From: Desulfobacteraceae bacterium
GTDB taxonomy: Bacteria > Desulfobacterota > Desulfobacteria > Desulfobacterales > UBA11574
DNA: 17,922 bases
NCBI GenBank assembly: GCA_029857875.1
Contig: JAOUGB010000008.1
Coordinates: 1 to 17,922, forward strand
Direction of reading: 5' to 3'
The first letter of the stretch is position 1. Each line of letters begins with the position of its first letter. A program made the translations under genes and the position numbers. The notes under the pieces were generated by a model that saw nothing but the letters and a program-made list of their open reading frames with translations, did no database searches and was not told the origin of the DNA. This document shows positions 15,474-17,922 of the stretch, in pieces.

Positions 15474-15911
15474 ATGACAACACAAATTAAAATTGTGCCC
15501 TATGACGGGATGAATAAGGGATTTTTATCTCGGATCCAAACATGGGTGAATGAAGTTTTGGAAAGTGCCGATCCCTTAACTATAACTCCATATCTCAGAA
15601 TAACGATATGGAAAAATATTAAGGATCTCCTGGATTTTTATCACCAGGAAAAGGATGAGCTTGGCATCGTAACTGGCGAAGAATCAGACTTTTTGGCTAC
15701 TCATGAGGCTTGGAGAGGCCACTCAAGGATTCACATATGTCATTAAAGAGTAAAAGGAGTTCAAGATCCCGTTATTGAAGGTGTTTTGCACCATGAAATA
15801 GGACATGCCCTCTTTCATGGAAGCATGGAATTTTATAAGTTTAAATTTACAAATAGACTGCAGGAAGTGGCAAGGCTCAACAGACATAAAGAATCGGTAC
15901 TCAGTTTTTAA
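15474..15911 (+). pseudogene. Zinc-metallopeptidase-like gene interrupted by an in-frame TAA
   Basis: The frame opening at ATG 15474 runs 90 codons and ends at TAA (15744-15746). The same frame then continues, without any shift, for another 54 codons to TAA at 15909-15911. The segment after the first stop contains the zinc-protease motif HHEIGHALFHGS (15789-15824, with HEIGH at 15792-15806). The segment before it ends EAWRGHSRIHICH and reads naturally into RVKGVQDPVIEGVL. A single substitution creating the TAA explains the break; TAA is not a known recoding codon. No good start codon lies between the stop and the motif. The complete reading would be about 145 residues, short for a protease of this kind, so the C-terminus may also be lost. 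I do not know the family's name. It lies directly upstream of the sirtuin gene on the same strand. Confidence 0.75.
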
Positions 15912-15930
15912 CACGAACTTATAATCTGAA

Positions 15931-16008
15931 TGCTATACTGTTATATTATATCCAAAATACTTGGGAGTTAACATGGATAAAGATTTGGACCAAAGGATTC
16001 AAACCCTT
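15931..16008 (+). repeat. Direct repeat, right copy: sirtuin promoter and gene start
   Basis: This is the intact counterpart of the orphan copy at 12458-12527. It holds an extended -10 TGcTATACT (15931-15939), a TGGGAG ribosome binding site (15962-15967) and the first 12 codons of the sirtuin. Conservation of the extended -10, the ribosome binding site and the ATG between the two copies supports all three assignments. Confidence 0.75.
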
Positions 16009-16680
16009 GCCCAATGGTTGTATGAATCTAAGTATCCGGTAGTATTCACCGGGGCTGGGATAAGCACAGAATCGGGGCTCCCGGATTTCCGAGGGCCTGA
16101 TGGATTGTGGACAAGGCGAGATAAGGGACTCCCTCCAACGCCTATGGCAGTCTCATGGCATGACGTTGAACCAAACGCGGGCCATCTTGCAATCGTGGAG
16201 ATTCAGAAGCTCGGGAAACTCAAGTTCTTGGTCTCCCAGAACGTAGATAATCTGCATCTCAAATCTGGCATTAAACCGGAACTTTTGGCTGAACTTCACG
16301 GCAACATTGCTAAGCTCAGGTGCAAAAATTGCGGAAATCTGATCAGCCGATCAGAGGGTTTCAAGCATTGCAGGTGTGGCGGAGAGCTGGTAAAGAGTGT
16401 GGTCGATTTTGGTGAGCCCTTGCCTGAAAAGGACCTTCAACTTTCCTTTGAGCATTCCAGAAAAAGCGACTTGTTTGTAGTAGTTGGCTCAAGCCTGGTG
16501 GTGACTCCTGCAGCTGACATGCCTCGGGAAGCACTCCTTTCAGGGGCCAAACTGGTTATTATTAATCAGGGCAAAACCCCCTTCGATCATAGAGCTTCCT
16601 TGAGATTTCACGAACGCATAGGGGATGTGCTGCCCAGGGCGGTGAAAAGGCTCAAAAAGTTAATGAGTTTTTTCGAGTAG
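15973..16680 (+). CDS. Sir2-family NAD-dependent protein deacylase, SIRT6/7-like
   Basis: Sirtuins remove acyl groups from lysines using NAD+. The motifs are complete: GAGISTESGLPDFRGPDGLW (NAD binding), QNVDNLH, catalytic His109 in AELHGNI, GSSLVV and IINQGKTPFD. Details such as GPDGLWT, then GLPP, LKFLVSQNVDNLHLKSG, LLAELHGN and ASLRFHERIGDVLPR resemble the SIRT6/SIRT7 (class IV) group more than CobB-type class III enzymes, and the class III Tyr-Arg pair is not evident. The zinc site is compact: Cys117, Cys120, Cys133 and Cys135, with only 12 residues between the pairs. The start is ATG 15973, with TGGGAG 5 nt upstream and conserved in the duplicated fragment; a TTG at 15961 is in frame but lies upstream of that site. 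The protein has 235 residues. It follows the broken metallopeptidase gene on the same strand. Confidence 0.93.
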   Translation: MDKDLDQRIQTLAQWLYESKYPVVFTGAGISTESGLPDFRGPDGLWTRRDKGLPPTPMAVSWHDVEPNAGHLAIVEIQKLGKLKFLVSQNVDNLHLKSGIKPELLAELHGNIAKLRCKNCGNLISRSEGFKHCRCGGELVKSVVDFGEPLPEKDLQLSFEHSRKSDLFVVVGSSLVVTPAADMPREALLSGAKLVIINQGKTPFDHRASLRFHERIGDVLPRAVKRLKKLMSFFE

Positions 16681-16684
16681 ATTC

Positions 16685-16704
16685 CCACGGGCTTACGCCC
16701 GTGG
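16685..16704. repeat. Perfect stem-loop (REP-like) after the sirtuin gene
   Basis: CCACGGGC (16685-16692), loop TTAC, and GCCCGTGG (16697-16704) form a perfect 8-bp GC-rich hairpin four bases after the sirtuin stop codon. No T-run follows, so an intrinsic terminator is not well supported. The sequence style is that of REP palindromes or of a transcript-end stabilising hairpin. The remainder of the gap to 16855 shows two similar 10-mers, GGTCCGACCC (16769) and GGTGCGACCC (16807), the second followed by a T-run, and no gene. Confidence 0.55.
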
Positions 16705-16855
16705 TCCTCTGCTAATTATTGATAGACTTATCTCATTATCAAGGAATTTAGTTCAGTTGCCTTGGTCCGACCCAGTCTAAATCATAGTCAAAAATCGATA
16801 AAATAGGTGCGACCCCTTTTTTATTTTAAAATGTGGCTTGATTACAATCCCCCCT

Positions 16856-17326
16856 TCACCGACTGAGCTCATTCGATTCCCCCTTTCGTCCATCATTAGG
16901 TTGCCAGATGCGGTCCCTTTCAATTATATGGACAACGTTCCAGCCCCTTTCAGTGAGGCTATGAGAGATCTTGAATCGGTGACACTTCCAAGGCAATCGT
17001 TCGGCGCAAATCAAAACGGTCGAGATCTCTTTGGCCAAATGTTCAACCTTTTGAAGACCCCTTTGAAATGAAGTCTCCCGCATGTAGGCCTCATATCCAC
17101 CGCTTCGATAACCGCCCAAAAGATCTCCAAGCCATTGATAGAATAGGTTTCGACTCTTTGCTTCAGCCTCCAGATTGTCTCTATTGAAATGGGGATATTT
17201 ACGGCTTTTGGGGAATCTTCTCACATCCGAAATATAATTGATCTTGTAAGTCTCAAGCGCAGAAAAGAAATCCTCCATGGAGCGGGTGCTTGTACCGAGA
17301 GTATAAATAGTCTTTATATCTGTCAT
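16856..17326 (-). CDS. DUF488 family protein
   Basis: DUF488 proteins are small cytosolic proteins of unknown biochemical role found widely in bacteria and archaea. The 156-residue protein has the full family pattern: IYTLGTSTRSMEDFFSAL near the N-terminus (usually GHSTR), ISDVRRFPKSRKYPHFNRDN, the YQWLGDLLGG stretch (usually a P-x-LGG form), GYEAYMRETSFQRGL, and LICAERLPWKCHRFKIS with a conserved Cys-x3-LPW-x-CHR motif. The C-terminal VVHIIERDRIW is also typical. The ATG at 17326 gives the normal length, though no Shine-Dalgarno sequence precedes it. It is on the same strand as the partial methyltransferase gene, 169 bp downstream of it, and is convergent with the sirtuin gene. Family assignment is confident; no function can be named. 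Confidence 0.88.
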   Translation of the reverse strand: MTDIKTIYTLGTSTRSMEDFFSALETYKINYISDVRRFPKSRKYPHFNRDNLEAEAKSRNLFYQWLGDLLGGYRSGGYEAYMRETSFQRGLQKVEHLAKEISTVLICAERLPWKCHRFKISHSLTERGWNVVHIIERDRIWQPNDGRKGESNELSR

Positions 17327-17495
17327 TTAAAGGGTGTTGCGAACGATTTCCTATCAGGGACTCAGGAATCGCTAACGCGATTTGATATGCTGATCTACTG
17401 TCAAGACAATCCAGTGAGCAATCTATCTCATAGAAAGGTCTTTTCCTTTCAGCCGTACTTAGTTATTCAACCTCATCAACTACTCCCCCGAACCT

Positions 17496-17921
17496 TCATT
17501 TTGTGGCAACCAAAATGTAAAGCTTGGGTTCGTCAATGAACGTTTCTATTTCAAACCCAAAGGGCTTGAGCAAAGCACCGGCTTCCGGCTCTTCCGGGAA
17601 TTCATCAAGAGGGAAAGGCGCACCGTTTTTTAATGAAAGAATAAATGCTTTCCCCAGTGGATGACTGATCACTATGCGCCCTTTAGCTTTCATCATCCTG
17701 CTGATATTAGAGAAAGCACCTGCCTTATCAACGATGTTGGGATAACAGGCATTTAGGAAAGCTGCATCGATACTGCCTTCCGGCAACTTGAGATCCCGAA
17801 CATCCGCCAGAATGGTTTTCACGTAAGGGTAGTTTTCTCTCAATTGCTCCAGCATACCCTCTGAAAGGTCGCAGGCATGAATGCGAGCGGGCTTGTATTT
17901 CTTGATAATGGGAATCAAAAT
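17496..17921 (-). CDS. Class I SAM-dependent methyltransferase, C-terminal part (runs off window end)
   Basis: The frame is open to the right edge, so the N-terminus, including the glycine-rich motif I, lies outside the window; the TTG at 17918 is internal. The visible part begins LIPIIKKYKPARIHACDLSE, the end of motif I and the acidic residue of motif II, followed by MLEQLRENYP, TILADVRDLKLPEGSIDAAF (Asp of motif III, then the motif IV region) and NISRMMKAKGRIVISHPLG (motif V/VI region). This order is that of UbiE/type 11 methyltransferases. The C-terminus (FEIETFIDEPKLYILVATK) is the usual terminal beta-hairpin strand. The substrate is unknown. Confidence 0.85.
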   Translation of the reverse strand: MLIPIIKKYKPARIHACDLSEGMLEQLRENYPYVKTILADVRDLKLPEGSIDAAFLNACYPNIVDKAGAFSNISRMMKAKGRIVISHPLGKAFILSLKNGAPFPLDEFPEEPEAGALLKPFGFEIETFIDEPKLYILVATK

Positions 17922-17922
17922 T

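Noticed and set aside
17434..17452. GAAAGG/CCTTTC hairpin downstream of the partial methyltransferase
   Set aside because: Only 6 bp with no T-run on either strand, so not called a terminator.
17189..17539. Open frame on the + strand spanning the DUF488-methyltransferase gap
   Set aside because: It overlaps both - strand genes at their coding ends, has no ribosome binding site and no recognisable motif.

Overview
The window reads as a bacterial chromosome segment of moderate to low GC. It most resembles the Desulfobacterota (former Deltaproteobacteria, sulfate-reducer-like lineages). That assignment is an inference from the cmk-rpsA-sppA gene order, the style of the housekeeping proteins and the abundance of palindromic intergenic elements; no rRNA or other marker is present to confirm it.

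Left part (1-12181), housekeeping and mostly + strand: the 3' part of cmk, rpsA (ribosomal protein S1 with an unusual 103-residue acidic N-terminal extension), sppA followed by a Rho-independent terminator, a YciO/YrdC-family gene on the - strand, guaB, dnaE, and a DegT-family PLP aminotransferase. The gaps between these genes are long (about 240-670 bp) and several hold long imperfect inverted repeats. Two related copies of one such element lie in the same orientation on either side of guaB. Three others, unrelated to each other in sequence, lie after rpsA, sppA and dnaE.

Right part (about 12182-17922), accessory in character with genes on alternating strands: a radical SAM protein (-), a divergent radical SAM protein fused to an N-terminal [2Fe-2S] domain (+), a protein-L-isoaspartate methyltransferase (-), a zinc-metallopeptidase-like gene broken by an in-frame TAA (+), a SIRT6/7-like sirtuin (+), a DUF488 protein (-), and the C-terminal part of a class I SAM-dependent methyltransferase (-) running off the window end.

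The most striking structure is a duplication. The 5' end of the sirtuin gene (promoter -10, ribosome binding site and first 12 codons) occurs once at the real gene (15931-16008) and once as an orphan fragment at 12458-12527. The two copies are direct repeats bracketing about 3.4 kb that holds both radical SAM genes, pcm and the broken metallopeptidase. This suggests that the block arrived, or was rearranged, as a unit at the sirtuin locus. The two divergent radical SAM genes share a 138-bp intergenic region and are the best candidates here for an undescribed enzymatic pair; their substrate cannot be read from the sequence.
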